NCBI GenBank assembly: GCA_013361095.1 | Contig: JAATWA010000003.1 | Span: forward strand, 181,564 to 245,563 | Source: Pseudanabaena biceps | GTDB lineage: Bacteria; Cyanobacteriota; Cyanobacteriia; Pseudanabaenales; Pseudanabaenaceae | Direction: 5' to 3' | DNA length: 64,000 nt | Shown: positions 1-8,162 of the stretch, one piece after another | Layout of the letters: each line of letters opens with the position of its first letter | How positions within the stretch are numbered: position 1 is the first letter of the stretch | Position numbers and translations under genes: made by a program | Notes under the pieces: generated by a model | Databases searched by the model: none | Told to the model about the DNA's origin: nothing | Seen by the model: the letters and a program-made list of their open reading frames with translations, nothing else

Positions 1-1
1 C

Positions 2-1687
2 AAACTAACCAACCTGAAACTAGGAATCGTCAACTTCGCCCAAAAGCGGCGAGTCAAAACCTCCTACACCGTCTGGCAATGGTTTAGCCAGCAAGCGATC
101 GCCCAAGATGTGTTACCCACCACCCAACAGAAAGCGGAAACCCTAGTCGCCGCCCAATCAGACATCAAACAACTCTGCCAACTGGTACAAACAGAGCAAT
201 GGGTCAAAGTAGACGATCCAGAAGAAGCAAGTAACGAAGAAGAAGCCGACGGCAAAATCCTATCGGAAATCCTCAAACATGACATTCATGGACAACTGCT
301 AGAACATCCCTATGTAGTGAGAAAGATCGAAGACCTAGTAAGAAGAAGGTGGTTAACCCTAGCCACCAGTGGCGGTATCAACTTCTCCAGCTTCATGGCC
401 CAACCCTGCCCCGAACTGGGAGAGTTAGAAATGTGTATACCCGAAATACCCGAAGGCGAATATGTAGGATTTCGCTATCCCATTCGCGATCGCAACGACC
501 TACAGATTTGGACAAACAAACACATCAAGGGACTAAACCAACAGGGAACCATGTATGTCAACCCAGACATCGCCCGTGACTATTGTGGCATGGACTTTGA
601 TGGTGACACCTTCTGCGTGAAATCAGTTAAGAAACTACCTGAAATTGCCAAAGAAATCCGTCAGCACCATATCAAGCCCACCACTTATAAACCTGACAAA
701 GTACCAGTGCAAGGCACATTAGCTGAAGTCGCACTCAGATCCACCGAAAACCAAATTGGACTGATCACCTATTACCTAGCCACCGCATGGGCAACAGGCA
801 ACCATCAGTACATCGGAGGCTTAGCCCAAGAAGTCCAAGTTGCCGTAGATCGACTCAAATCCGACCTCAGCCACGACCAAGCCTTTCTCGATGAAGTGGG
901 CAAAAGCTTACCGAAACTAGATTGGCTGATTGATCGCAAGCAGCAAGGAGTCTATGGCAGCTACTACGACTCTAAACAAAGATGCAAACAGCCCGCCAGA
1001 CCAATGGTAGCCAACGGCGAATACAACGACGCGATCTCATTCCTGATTCAATCCGTGAACGCGATCTGGCAACCCGTGGATTTACACGAACGCACCCTGC
1101 TCGAATTCCGCGAACTATTCCTCAAACCGAACGAAACCCTCTACCAAAGAGCGATCGCCCGTCGCGATGAATATACCAGCAAGATCAGGGAAGCAATGAA
1201 ACTATCAAGCGATCGGGAATCCCGCAAGAAAATCTTGAGAGCAGCAGTGCAATGGGCAAAAGGACTAGGCGAGAACCTACGCAACAAAAGCGAGAAAACC
1301 GCGCAAACCTGTGCCGCCGCCATGTGGCAAGCCAGTCACAACGGCGATCATGGAACCGCAAGCGTAGTCTTCAATATGTTCCTACCAGAGATCTGCGATC
1401 GCCTGCATGACAACCAACTGATGCGACTACAAATAGTGGGCGCACAGTATGGAGAACTCGCATCAACCAAATGGACAGGAAATGGAGAACATGCCTGCAT
1501 CCCCATTGTTGTATCTCAACGCCAAGAAGATGGCAGATATCAAATTGAAGTCATCCGTAAAAGCAGAAAAAAGCCATACCTGCTGGGACTTGTCGCCAAG
1601 GATTCCGCGAAAGTATTGGTGGGCGAATACACAGCCTCACTAAAAACACATCAAAAGACCATAGTTTGCGAACTGGTTGCTGCCTAG
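2..1687 (+). CDS. RNA-polymerase-like (double-psi beta-barrel) protein, 5' part outside the window
   Basis: The frame is open from base 2, so the true start lies upstream; a GTG at 110 is only an internal codon. About 200 residues into the visible part is MYVNPDIARDYCGMDFDGD. The DxDGD run, preceded by a hydrophobic strand and about 45 residues after a basic RYPIRDRNDL stretch, matches the metal-binding motif of multisubunit RNAP beta' (NADFDGD) and of QDE-1/YonO-type single-chain polymerases. The remaining 300 residues are helical and basic with no motif I recognise. By family knowledge the three Asp residues bind catalytic Mg2+; that this protein makes RNA is inference. A methylase/helicase fragment follows on the same strand, a plasmid- or phage-like pairing. 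It could instead be an inactive barrel protein. Confidence 0.6.
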   Translation, partial: KLTNLKLGIVNFAQKRRVKTSYTVWQWFSQQAIAQDVLPTTQQKAETLVAAQSDIKQLCQLVQTEQWVKVDDPEEASNEEEADGKILSEILKHDIHGQLLEHPYVVRKIEDLVRRRWLTLATSGGINFSSFMAQPCPELGELEMCIPEIPEGEYVGFRYPIRDRNDLQIWTNKHIKGLNQQGTMYVNPDIARDYCGMDFDGDTFCVKSVKKLPEIAKEIRQHHIKPTTYKPDKVPVQGTLAEVALRSTENQIGLITYYLATAWATGNHQYIGGLAQEVQVAVDRLKSDLSHDQAFLDEVGKSLPKLDWLIDRKQQGVYGSYYDSKQRCKQPARPMVANGEYNDAISFLIQSVNAIWQPVDLHERTLLEFRELFLKPNETLYQRAIARRDEYTSKIREAMKLSSDRESRKKILRAAVQWAKGLGENLRNKSEKTAQTCAAAMWQASHNGDHGTASVVFNMFLPEICDRLHDNQLMRLQIVGAQYGELASTKWTGNGEHACIPIVVSQRQEDGRYQIEVIRKSRKKPYLLGLVAKDSAKVLVGEYTASLKTHQKTIVCELVAA

Positions 1688-1751
1688 AGAACAATTGTTA
1701 AACGAAATATCAGATAAGGGATATGACAATTAAAGTCATGTCTCTTTTTTA

Positions 1752-1787
1752 TGGCTAGCGCTTGTTCGGAAGAACAAACACTAGCCA
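1752..1787. repeat. hairpin between the RNAP-like and methylase genes
   Basis: Two 16-base arms (1752-1767 and 1772-1787) pair with two mismatches around a GGAA loop. No T-run follows on either strand, so it is a weak terminator candidate; it may be an mRNA processing or stability element. Confidence 0.45.
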
Positions 1788-1799
1788 CAAAAACTAAAA

Positions 1800-2792
1800 A
1801 TGTATCAATCTATATTTGAGATTACGCCAGAAATTGAACAGCATTTTGATAGTCCCCTGCGAGTAAAAGCCGAAGCAACCGTTGAAGCGATCTCCCTATC
1901 GAAATCTACAACCCAAGCAACAGCAGAGCAACAGGTAGAACTAGCCAAAGCATCGGGATGGGGAACGCTCACCGATATCTGGATAGGAGCTAATCATCAA
2001 GGCAACATATGGCAGCATCGATGCCATGAAAAACTGAGCCAACTATTGACCCAGACCGAAATCCAATCCGCCAAATCCGCGACAGCCACAGCCTATCAAA
2101 CTAGTTTTGAAGTCATCCGTGCCATGTGGGATATCCTCATCGATATTGGCTTTACGGGTGGAGCAATCATTGAACCAGCGTGCAATACCCTAGCGTTTAT
2201 GGGATGTCAGCCCACGTTGATGCGAGAGAGATCGCAATGGGTTGGTGTTGAACTAGACCCAATCTTTGCTCAAATCGCGAAATTGCTATATCCAGAAGCA
2301 CTGATTTACGCCCAAGGATTTGAAACAGTGAGCCTAAGTGACAACAGTTTCGATCTAGCGATCGGCAACGTACCCTTTGGTAATTACAAGCTCTACGATC
2401 CGCGCTATGCCCACTTAAACCTAAGTATCCATAACTATTTCCTTGCGAAATGTGCAGATCTAGTGCGAGAAGATGGATTGATAGCCCTGATTACCAGTTG
2501 CTTCACCCTTGATGCAGCCAATACCAGCTTTCGGAGATATCTAGCGAGTAAGTTAGAACTAGTGACCGCAATCAGATTGCCAGATATCGCTTTTAAGAAA
2601 TTTGCCAACACGGAAGTGGTTGCTGACATTTTGATTTTCCGCAAGCTCACAGAAGCTGAACAAATGGCAATGAATCAGAAAAATTACAAATATCCTAATT
2701 GGGTAAAGATAGTTCCATCGGGAAAATACACAGTCAATCAGGAGGCAATCATGATTAATCAATGGTTTATGGAACCAGAGCTGTCCTGCTAG
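1800..2792 (+). CDS. N6-adenine DNA methylase domain, probably truncated from a methylase-helicase
   Basis: 330 residues. IGNVPFGNY near residue 189 is the NPPF-type catalytic motif IV of N6-adenine methylases, in the NVPFG form seen in large plasmid/phage proteins that join a methylase to an SNF2-like helicase. VGVELDPIFAQIAKLLYP near 145 is the acidic motif II region. The SAM-binding motif I position (IIEPACNTLAFMG, about 122) lacks the usual GxG, so activity is uncertain. The protein ends at INQWFMEPELSC, just where such proteins normally continue from an IN-x-[WY]-F-x-x-[HN]PE segment into the helicase. I infer a 3' truncation; a MITE-like repeat starts about 70 bp downstream. Confidence 0.65.
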   Translation: MYQSIFEITPEIEQHFDSPLRVKAEATVEAISLSKSTTQATAEQQVELAKASGWGTLTDIWIGANHQGNIWQHRCHEKLSQLLTQTEIQSAKSATATAYQTSFEVIRAMWDILIDIGFTGGAIIEPACNTLAFMGCQPTLMRERSQWVGVELDPIFAQIAKLLYPEALIYAQGFETVSLSDNSFDLAIGNVPFGNYKLYDPRYAHLNLSIHNYFLAKCADLVREDGLIALITSCFTLDAANTSFRRYLASKLELVTAIRLPDIAFKKFANTEVVADILIFRKLTEAEQMAMNQKNYKYPNWVKIVPSGKYTVNQEAIMINQWFMEPELSC

Positions 2793-2860
2793 GATGGCTC
2801 TGGGTTTATCTCTTCAAGTGCGTCGAGTAAACCAAGGTTTTCAATGCATAATGCAGTTTA

Positions 2861-2968
2861 ACGTCAGTTCGACGAAAGCTAAAAATGGTAAAAATTGCTT
2901 TGCAATTTTTACCATTTTTAGTTTTCGTCGCGCTTCGCGCGACGAAAATGGCTATATCGAACTCACGT
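2861..2968. repeat. MITE-like nested palindromes
   Basis: Imperfect 12-base outer arms (2861-2872 and 2957-2968) enclose a perfect 20-base-arm palindrome (2879-2921, loop TTT) and a second hairpin (about 2923-2947). Nothing here codes. It lies between the truncated methylase and the convergent oxidoreductase, and either hairpin may also terminate transcription. Confidence 0.6.
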
Positions 2969-2989
2969 CAGTTTAGGATTGCTATATAT

Positions 2990-4069
2990 TTACAGCCAAG
3001 CACGTTGATATTGAACTGGATAGCTAAAGTCTTTAACCTTTAAATGATTTGCAGCCCTAGCAGCCCAGTAAGGATCGCGCAAGAATTCACGACCGATCAA
3101 TACCATATCTGCCTGTCCTGTACGAACGATATGATCCGCTTGTTCGGGAGACGTAATTGAACCAACGGCGGCGGTGTTAATACCTGTTTCACGGCGAATG
3201 CGATCGCTAAAAGCAGTTTGATAACCAGCGCCAACGGGAATATTCGCACCAAGCCCATTGAGAATTCCGCCTGAAGAAGCATCGATCGCATCAATATTTA
3301 AGGATTTGAGCTTATGAGCAAGTTCTACACTCTGCTCGATATCCCAACTATTCTCTGTCCAGTCACTTGCCGAAATCCTTACCCAAATTGGAAAGCGATC
3401 AGGAACTATGTCTCGAATGCCACTTGCTACTTCCATTAATAACCGAATGCGATTTTCAAAACTGCCCCCATAGGCATCATCACGATGATTGCTCAAAGGT
3501 GAGAGAAACTCATGGAGCAAATAACCATGCGCTGCGTGAATTTCAATTACCTGAAATCCAGCTTCGATAGAGCGTTTAGCGCCATTAATGAAACCGGCTT
3601 TAACTCGCTCAATTCCAGCTAAATCTAAAGCTTGAGGCTCTGGACTATTAACGTGATTAAAGGCGATCGCGCTCGGTGCAAACACAGGTCGCCAACCGCC
3701 TTGAGTCTCATCAACAGGTTTCCCACCTTCCCAAGGTACAGCACAACTAGCTTTACGTCCTGCATGGGCGAGTTGAATCCCTGCGATCGCACCTGCTTGA
3801 TGGATTTGCTGAGTAATTTTGGCGAGGGTTTCAATATGTTGATCTGACCAAATGCCAAGATCTTTGGGTGAAATTCTGCCTTCAGCTTCTATTGCTGCGG
3901 CTTCTATAAATACCAAACCTGCACCACCGATCGCCCGACTCACTAGGTGGGTAAAATGCCAATCATTTGCAAAGCCATCGGTACTAGAATATTGGCACAT
4001 GGGCGAAACACCGATACGATTCCGAAAGGCTATGCCACGTTGTTGGAATGATGAGAATAAATGAGTCAT
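2990..4069 (-). CDS. Old Yellow Enzyme family NAD(P)H:flavin oxidoreductase (NamA/YqjM-like)
   Basis: 359 residues, close to YqjM-class length. RIGVSPMCQYSS near residue 18 holds the Cys that tunes the FMN potential in this class. QVIEIHAAHGYLLHEFLSP near 175 carries the substrate-binding His pair and the OYE core, and DMVLIGREFLRDPYW near 320 is the C-terminal phosphate-binding region. Expected to be a cytoplasmic FMN enzyme reducing activated C=C bonds of enones with NAD(P)H. The physiological substrate cannot be read from sequence. An SDR fragment lies immediately upstream on the same strand, so the two may once have been a redox operon. Confidence 0.9.
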   Translation of the reverse strand: MTHLFSSFQQRGIAFRNRIGVSPMCQYSSTDGFANDWHFTHLVSRAIGGAGLVFIEAAAIEAEGRISPKDLGIWSDQHIETLAKITQQIHQAGAIAGIQLAHAGRKASCAVPWEGGKPVDETQGGWRPVFAPSAIAFNHVNSPEPQALDLAGIERVKAGFINGAKRSIEAGFQVIEIHAAHGYLLHEFLSPLSNHRDDAYGGSFENRIRLLMEVASGIRDIVPDRFPIWVRISASDWTENSWDIEQSVELAHKLKSLNIDAIDASSGGILNGLGANIPVGAGYQTAFSDRIRRETGINTAAVGSITSPEQADHIVRTGQADMVLIGREFLRDPYWAARAANHLKVKDFSYPVQYQRAWL

Positions 4070-4180
4070 AACACAGGGTCAATAGTATTTGGAATTGATA
4101 CCGAATTCATCATAGCTCTTATACTGGCTATGTTCTTGCCACTTTCTGTGTTCGTTTCGTTATGTTAGCTCAGAGATGAA

Positions 4181-4320
4181 TTATATCTGGCTAAAGCCTC
4201 TATCGACAGCTATTTCTACTCCCAGAATGTAGGTAAAATCAGAATTACTGAGGAATAGAACTGTCTTAGCAATCTCATCAGGAATACCAAATCGTTTCAT
4301 TGGAACTTGTTCCACAATGC
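4181..4320 (-). pseudogene. C-terminal fragment of a short-chain dehydrogenase/reductase
   Basis: The last ~46 codons read IVEQVPMKRFGIPDEIAK, then a VLFLSNSDFTY helix and a GVEIAVDRGFSQI end, the standard SDR C-terminus (P-x-x-R-x-G-x-P-x-E-[IV]-A ... G-x-x-[IL]-x-V-D-x-G). The Rossmann GxxxGxG and the Tyr-x-x-x-Lys are absent. Upstream the frame runs straight into a MITE at 4321, whose bases supply an artificial start. This is a remnant, not a functional enzyme. Confidence 0.8.
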
Positions 4321-4435
4321 GGTAGTGTTTCACATGTGTTGAATCAAGGTATTTGCTAATAATGGCAAACCCCATATCAGCATTTTTTATGACCTATTCT
4401 TTCTATTTTCTCTCCAACAAATGTGACACACTACC
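4321..4435. repeat. MITE, copy 1 of a 113-115 bp family
   Basis: About 115 bp with 21-base terminal inverted repeats: GGTAGTGTTTCACATGTGTTG at the left, and the reverse complement of the right end is GGTAGTGTGTCACATTTGTTG (19 of 21 identical). A second copy in the same orientation lies at 5223-5335. It separates the SDR remnant from a reverse-transcriptase remnant. Confidence 0.85.
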
Positions 4436-5222
4436 CTGTACTATTGACAACTTTAGTTTTAGCTTCTTTTACTTTTAACCCTCTTGTCTCCAAGAAAGCA
4501 TCAATATGTTTTCTTAGAAGTTCTGGACTATCTCCTAGCTTAAGAATAAACACAACATCATCCGCATAGCGAAATCCTTTGATTGTGTCTATGTATTTAC
4601 CGCCTCTGAGCTTTTTATACCTCAGCTCATGACCAACATTTTCTAGTCCATGAAGAACTATATTAGCCAGTAATGGACTTATCGTTCCACCCTGAGGTGT
4701 ACCCGACTCTGAAGAGAAGTATTCTCCTCGCACGCCAGCTTTCATTGCTCGAAATAGCCCTAGTTTTGCTGCCTTTGGTAGTTGGACAGATTGCATTAAG
4801 AATTTATGATCAATCTTGTCGAAACATTGCTCAATATCCAATTCGAGTATTCGTTTACTTATCCCATTAGCTTTGCCACTGTTCAAGTTAAAGAATAGTT
4901 ATTTCTGGATATCATGGCAGCTTCTGCCAGGTCTGAACCCGTATGAGAATTCATTAAACCTATCTTCTGCTGATGATTCCAAGGCATATTTAAGAAAACA
5001 TTGATATGCTCTATCGCTAATGGTTGGAATCCCTAATCCTCTTTTTTTACCATCTGCTTTTGGAATATACACCCGTTTTAGCGGTTGATGTTTCCATTGC
5101 TTCCAGTTTTTGATTAGCAACTCATACAATGCCAGTCTTTGAGGCGTTTCTAGGGCTTTCTTACCGTCTACCCCTGCGGTTTTCTTTCCAGTGTTTAGCT
5201 GAGTCACTTGCCGAACTGCAAG
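4436..5222 (-). pseudogene. Group II intron reverse transcriptase fragment with an in-frame stop
   Basis: Read leftward, the N-terminal part has KKTAGVDG, YIPKADGKKRGLGIPTISDR and YGFRPGRSCHD, and the C-terminal part has LDIEQCFDKIDH, GTPQGGTISPLLANI and the catalytic FRYADDVV: RT motifs 1-5 of an LtrA-type protein. Both halves are in one frame, interrupted by a single TAA at 4899-4901. The ends abut the two MITE copies: the start of the RT is missing at 5222, and KTKVVNST, which normally leads into the next motif, stops at about 4440. No maturase or endonuclease domain and no intron RNA is visible. It is dead as an intron-encoded protein. Confidence 0.85.
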
Positions 5223-5335
5223 GGTAGTGTGTCACATTTGTTGAACTAGGTAATTGATAAAAATGGCAAACGCATACCAGCATTTTTTATAGCCTATGCT
5301 TGTTATTTTCTCCCCAACAAATGTGAAACATTACC
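5223..5335. repeat. MITE, copy 2
   Basis: 113 bp, clearly homologous along its length to the copy at 4321-4435. The ends are GGTAGTGTGTCACATTTGTTG and, as reverse complement, GGTAATGTTTCACATTTGTTG. The two copies bracket the RT fragment exactly. Confidence 0.85.
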
Positions 5336-5984
5336 GTTCTTCTACAGATGTAAATGGATTAGCTGTAAATAAGTTCATGATTTTTCAAGTAAAAGTAAAA
5401 AGGTAAAGTGGGAGCATCTCACTTTGGAGATCGCCTTCCATTCTTTGTATTCTGATTTTTTCCACTGGTATGTAAAGGATTTACCCATACAATTTTTTCT
5501 ACCTAAATATCGTTTATTATGCCAAGGCTAAAAATCGAAAATCTTTCTCATAAGCATACAGCCTCAAATATTATTTTCACAGTTAATGTAAGGAAGAATC
5601 TTGAGCCAAATTTAGCCCCAACTCCAGCAGGAGACAAATGAAAATTTTAAATGCTTTACCAATTTATAAAAAACGGTCTACATCTATATCTAAGCCGTTT
5701 TAGGATAAAAGTGATCACCTCGAAAATACTAAATCCTTCCTGCGGGTGTGATTCTGATAAGTGTATGTTCCCTGAACAGAAGCCTAATTTGTAGGAGGCT
5801 TTGCTAGCAAGACTTTCAAGCTTCGCAAGTTAAATAGGGACAAAATAAGGGACAAATTGCTGTAAGCTTTATCCAGTAAGCAATACATCACTTATTTTTA
5901 AATATTGCAGAGCGCTATCAATTTTTGAATATAGTTCGGCTCTTACTCGTTGGGGGAAGAGATCGCCCCGCAGCAAAAAAGCAT
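5336..5984. other. non-coding stretch of about 650 bp
   Basis: AT-rich with no convincing reading frame. Around 5840 there is a partial direct repeat (ATAGGGACAAAATAAGGGACAAA) of a kind sometimes seen near recombinase attachment sites, but no tRNA or matching second copy is visible. Nothing else can be assigned. Confidence 0.5.
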
Positions 5985-6200
5985 TTAGTTGTACTCTCCA
6001 GGAATATCAGTTTTTCTAACAGTAACCCTGTCAACCTTCTGACCTGACATTCTCAATAATTCATCACCTGAAAATTCAAAACCAAGCTTTAGTGCTATTC
6101 GCGCAACATCATCTGCGGTTGATGCTGCGACCACCTCGTTTTTAAGTTCAGGTTCAGACTGCATTTTCTTTAAAAATGCTTCGATTTGCTCAAAAGCCAT
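5985..6200 (-). CDS. Nif11-like leader-peptide family protein
   Basis: 71 residues. It begins MAFEQIEAFLKKM, then SEPELKNEVVAASTADDVARIA and KLGFEFSGDEL, which is the Nif11 / N11P leader domain almost end to end. About 20 residues follow (LRMSGQKVDRVTVRKTDIPGEYN). In RiPP systems a Nif11 leader is recognised by modifying enzymes and cut at a Gly-Gly/Ala/Ser site, releasing a core. Here there is no GG-type cut site, the tail has no Cys, and no lantibiotic synthetase, radical-SAM enzyme or peptidase-ABC exporter is nearby. It is an orphan RiPP-like precursor or one of the stand-alone Nif11 proteins. Confidence 0.8.
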   Translation of the reverse strand: MAFEQIEAFLKKMQSEPELKNEVVAASTADDVARIALKLGFEFSGDELLRMSGQKVDRVTVRKTDIPGEYN

Positions 6201-6267
6201 ATTTAAAATTCCTATTTTCGCTAGCTACTCGTCGAAAAACAGCAGCATATTCTTTAAGCCTAGCAGC

Positions 6268-6325
6268 ACAAGTGATAAAAAAGGAAGTACTTTGCGTCCA
6301 AAGTACTTCCTTTTTTATCACTTGT
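6268..6325. terminator. perfect 27-base-arm palindrome between divergent genes
   Basis: Arms 6268-6294 and 6299-6325 are exact complements around a CGTC loop, and each contains an A6/T6 run, so it could act as a bidirectional intrinsic terminator. Its place upstream of both divergent genes (Nif11 leftward, lipoprotein rightward) is unusual for a terminator. It may be an insulator, an attenuator or a mobile repeat. Confidence 0.65.
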
Positions 6326-6383
6326 ATTTATTCTATGACTAGGCTAAGTTAAGCAAGATCCAAATCATTGAAATTTTATAAAA

Positions 6384-6710
6384 ATGAAGGCTTCGACTAA
6401 GTTTCTATTTCTTCTTGGAATCACTATTTCCGCCTCAATATCTTCTTGCAAAGCTGGTACAGGATCTCTACCAACCAATCAACCGACACAGCCTATTCAA
6501 CCTATTCAGCAAATAGAGAAAGCTAAAAACGTTGCTGCGGAAGTTGTTGTCACAGTTATGTTAGGAGATGCAGGATATCAAATTTCTGTTGATTGTCGTG
6601 ATGGGAAAGCAAAACCTCTAGATACACAAATGCCTGAAGCGCAGTTAAAAGAGTTTGAAATCAAGAAACCGTCAATTGTTTCAGATGCTTGTCCTAATCG
6701 ACCTAAATAA
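6384..6710 (+). CDS. small predicted lipoprotein
   Basis: 108 residues. Start MKASTKFLFLLGITISASI is a signal peptide with a lipobox-like ISSC at residues 19-22, so the mature protein probably begins at a lipidated Cys22. A proline-rich linker with PTQPIQPIQQ follows, then a compact domain containing two further Cys (VDCRDGK and SDACPNRPK) that could form one disulfide. I recognise no family. Likely envelope-located; function unknown. Confidence 0.6.
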   Translation: MKASTKFLFLLGITISASISSCKAGTGSLPTNQPTQPIQPIQQIEKAKNVAAEVVVTVMLGDAGYQISVDCRDGKAKPLDTQMPEAQLKEFEIKKPSIVSDACPNRPK

Positions 6711-6966
6711 ATCTTTCAAATGTTGGGGTTCGAGTAGCAACGGAATCGTAACCACCGTTTAGCTATTCAGGTTTGTGAACAGTCTGTCTAGGACAAAGGT
6801 AAACCAAGTTTTTTCCATAAAGCAGTTCACTCTTATTGCTAACTTTCAGAGCTTTGGTGTCAATTACAGCTTTGCTTGAATTCGCTTGAAAATGCCCCTC
6901 AACCCCGAACCCATTTACGATCGCTTGACTTGAAATTTTGACTTGCGATCGCAACTTCAAACAACA

Positions 6967-7260
6967 TCAAACCGCCGCAACTTCCTTCGGCTTCTTCTCA
7001 AACACTTGAATATTTGGCTCATCTAACACAAAGCCATTCTCGGTAGGATTGCCAAGCTTACCCGCGATCGCTGCTACCCATTGGGGAAAATTAGCCTGAG
7101 CCTCTTGAAGCTTTTTAAATACCTTCGGCTTAACCGTGGCACTGAATAAACGATCGCCACAATCAATATGAAACGTTACCCAGCCGTTTTTATCTGTAGA
7201 AGTGATCGCAGGTAACTCATTAATTTTGATAGTTAATTCAAGCTTGCCTTGTACTGCCAT
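6967..7260 (-). CDS. conserved small cyanobacterial protein (possibly of the kind annotated FinO-like)
   Basis: 97 residues from the ATG at 7258-7260; a longer frame upstream adds 19 residues that do not look conserved. KLELTIKINELP, then VTFHIDCGDRLFSATVKPKVFKKL and FPQWVAAIAGKLG ... NGFVLDEPNIQVFEKKP, looks like a single folded alpha/beta domain with a conserved WVAAI-G core. I recall similar cyanobacterial proteins labelled fertility inhibition FinO-like, but see no RNA-chaperone motif and would not rely on that label. Confidence 0.6.
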   Translation of the reverse strand: MAVQGKLELTIKINELPAITSTDKNGWVTFHIDCGDRLFSATVKPKVFKKLQEAQANFPQWVAAIAGKLGNPTENGFVLDEPNIQVFEKKPKEVAAV

Positions 7261-7346
7261 AATGCATTTTTTCAGATTAAAAATTGATCGCCATATTCTA
7301 GCATCAACACCATACATAGCAAGGATTTACTACTTTCATAACATAG

Positions 7347-7610
7347 TTAAACTTCTATTAATCCAATATCAGCGATCGCATCAGCACTGATATCTCCTAT
7401 CAGGTTACAAATTAAGCAATTCCGTAAATCAGTATCTAAGCTCTCCATATCCTCGCTAGAATTACCATTTAGCCAGTAATCATCCAATGTTTTACAAGCT
7501 TGTTTTACAAGTTCATTATGACTATCAGTGTAAACTTTGGCGCTCTCCTTATCCCTCAAAGCTTGGCTTACAATGTCCCAGCCAAGCACCTTAACCAGAA
7601 TCTCGATCAT
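7347..7610 (-). CDS. small hypothetical protein translationally coupled to a recombinase remnant
   Basis: 87 residues beginning MIEILVKVLGWDIVSQALRD; mostly helical and acidic, with two Cys in RNCLICNLIGD near residue 66. Its ATG (7608-7610) overlaps the TAA of the upstream recombinase frame by one base (TAATG), which points to coupled translation. No family recognised. Confidence 0.5.
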   Translation of the reverse strand: MIEILVKVLGWDIVSQALRDKESAKVYTDSHNELVKQACKTLDDYWLNGNSSEDMESLDTDLRNCLICNLIGDISADAIADIGLIEV

Positions 7611-8162
7611 TAGGCAACCTCACGATTAATAACACGGCTTACCTGTACTGCTTGCCACTTACCACCACGCTTAGTTTTGATGCCTTGTTCATTCAGTTCA
7701 TTAGCGATCGCAGTCAGTGTAAAACCATCGTCAGACATTTGTTTTACAAAAGCAATAACCTCTAACTCACTGGCAACCTTAACCAGTTTTTTATTAACCA
7801 TTTCGTAGCCATAAGCAGGACTGCCAACGTGTTCACCTTGCGATTGTTTTTGACGTAAAGCTGTAGAGGTACGCTCACCGATCGCCTCTCTCTTCCATTG
7901 TGCAACACTCATCAAAACATTTAGGCATAACCGCCCCGCAGCCGTGCGAGTATCGATCTGGTCTGATACTGAAAGCAAAGCATTATCGGTAAAATAATTT
8001 TTAATCAGGTAATTCCAGTCGGACACATCACGAGTGAGTCGGTCTAGTTTGAAAATAATCACCGCGTCTGCTTCACCACTGTCTAACATTTGTAAAATAT
8101 TTGTAAGACCATCACGCTTTAAGGACTTGGCAGATACACCCGCGTCAATGATTACAGGGGTC
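7610..8162 (-). pseudogene. serine recombinase (resolvase/invertase family), N-terminus lost to a MITE
   Basis: The frame is open to the edge of the MITE at 8163. It reads VIIDAGVSAKSLKRDGLTNI, then ADAVIIFKLDRLTRDVSDW (the conserved L-D-R-[LI]-[ST]-R helix), AQWKREAIGERTSTAL (the E-R-x-x-x-[AG] core) and a C-terminal recombinase/HTH part with SPAYGYEMVN and LNEQGIKTKRGGKWQ. The first ~25 residues, which carry the nucleophilic Ser, are missing. An internal ATG at 8087-8089 could give a 159-residue product without the active site. DNA cleavage is therefore not expected. Confidence 0.8.

Noticed and set aside
5820..5880. Attachment site of an integrated element at the GGGACAAA repeats
   Set aside because: No tRNA gene, no second att copy and no integrase nearby in the right orientation.
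6711..6966. A 65-codon leftward frame (6763-6960) and a GGTTCGAGT sequence at about 6727 that resembles a tRNA T-arm
   Set aside because: The frame has no ribosome-binding site or recognisable features, and no cloverleaf could be built around the T-arm-like bases.
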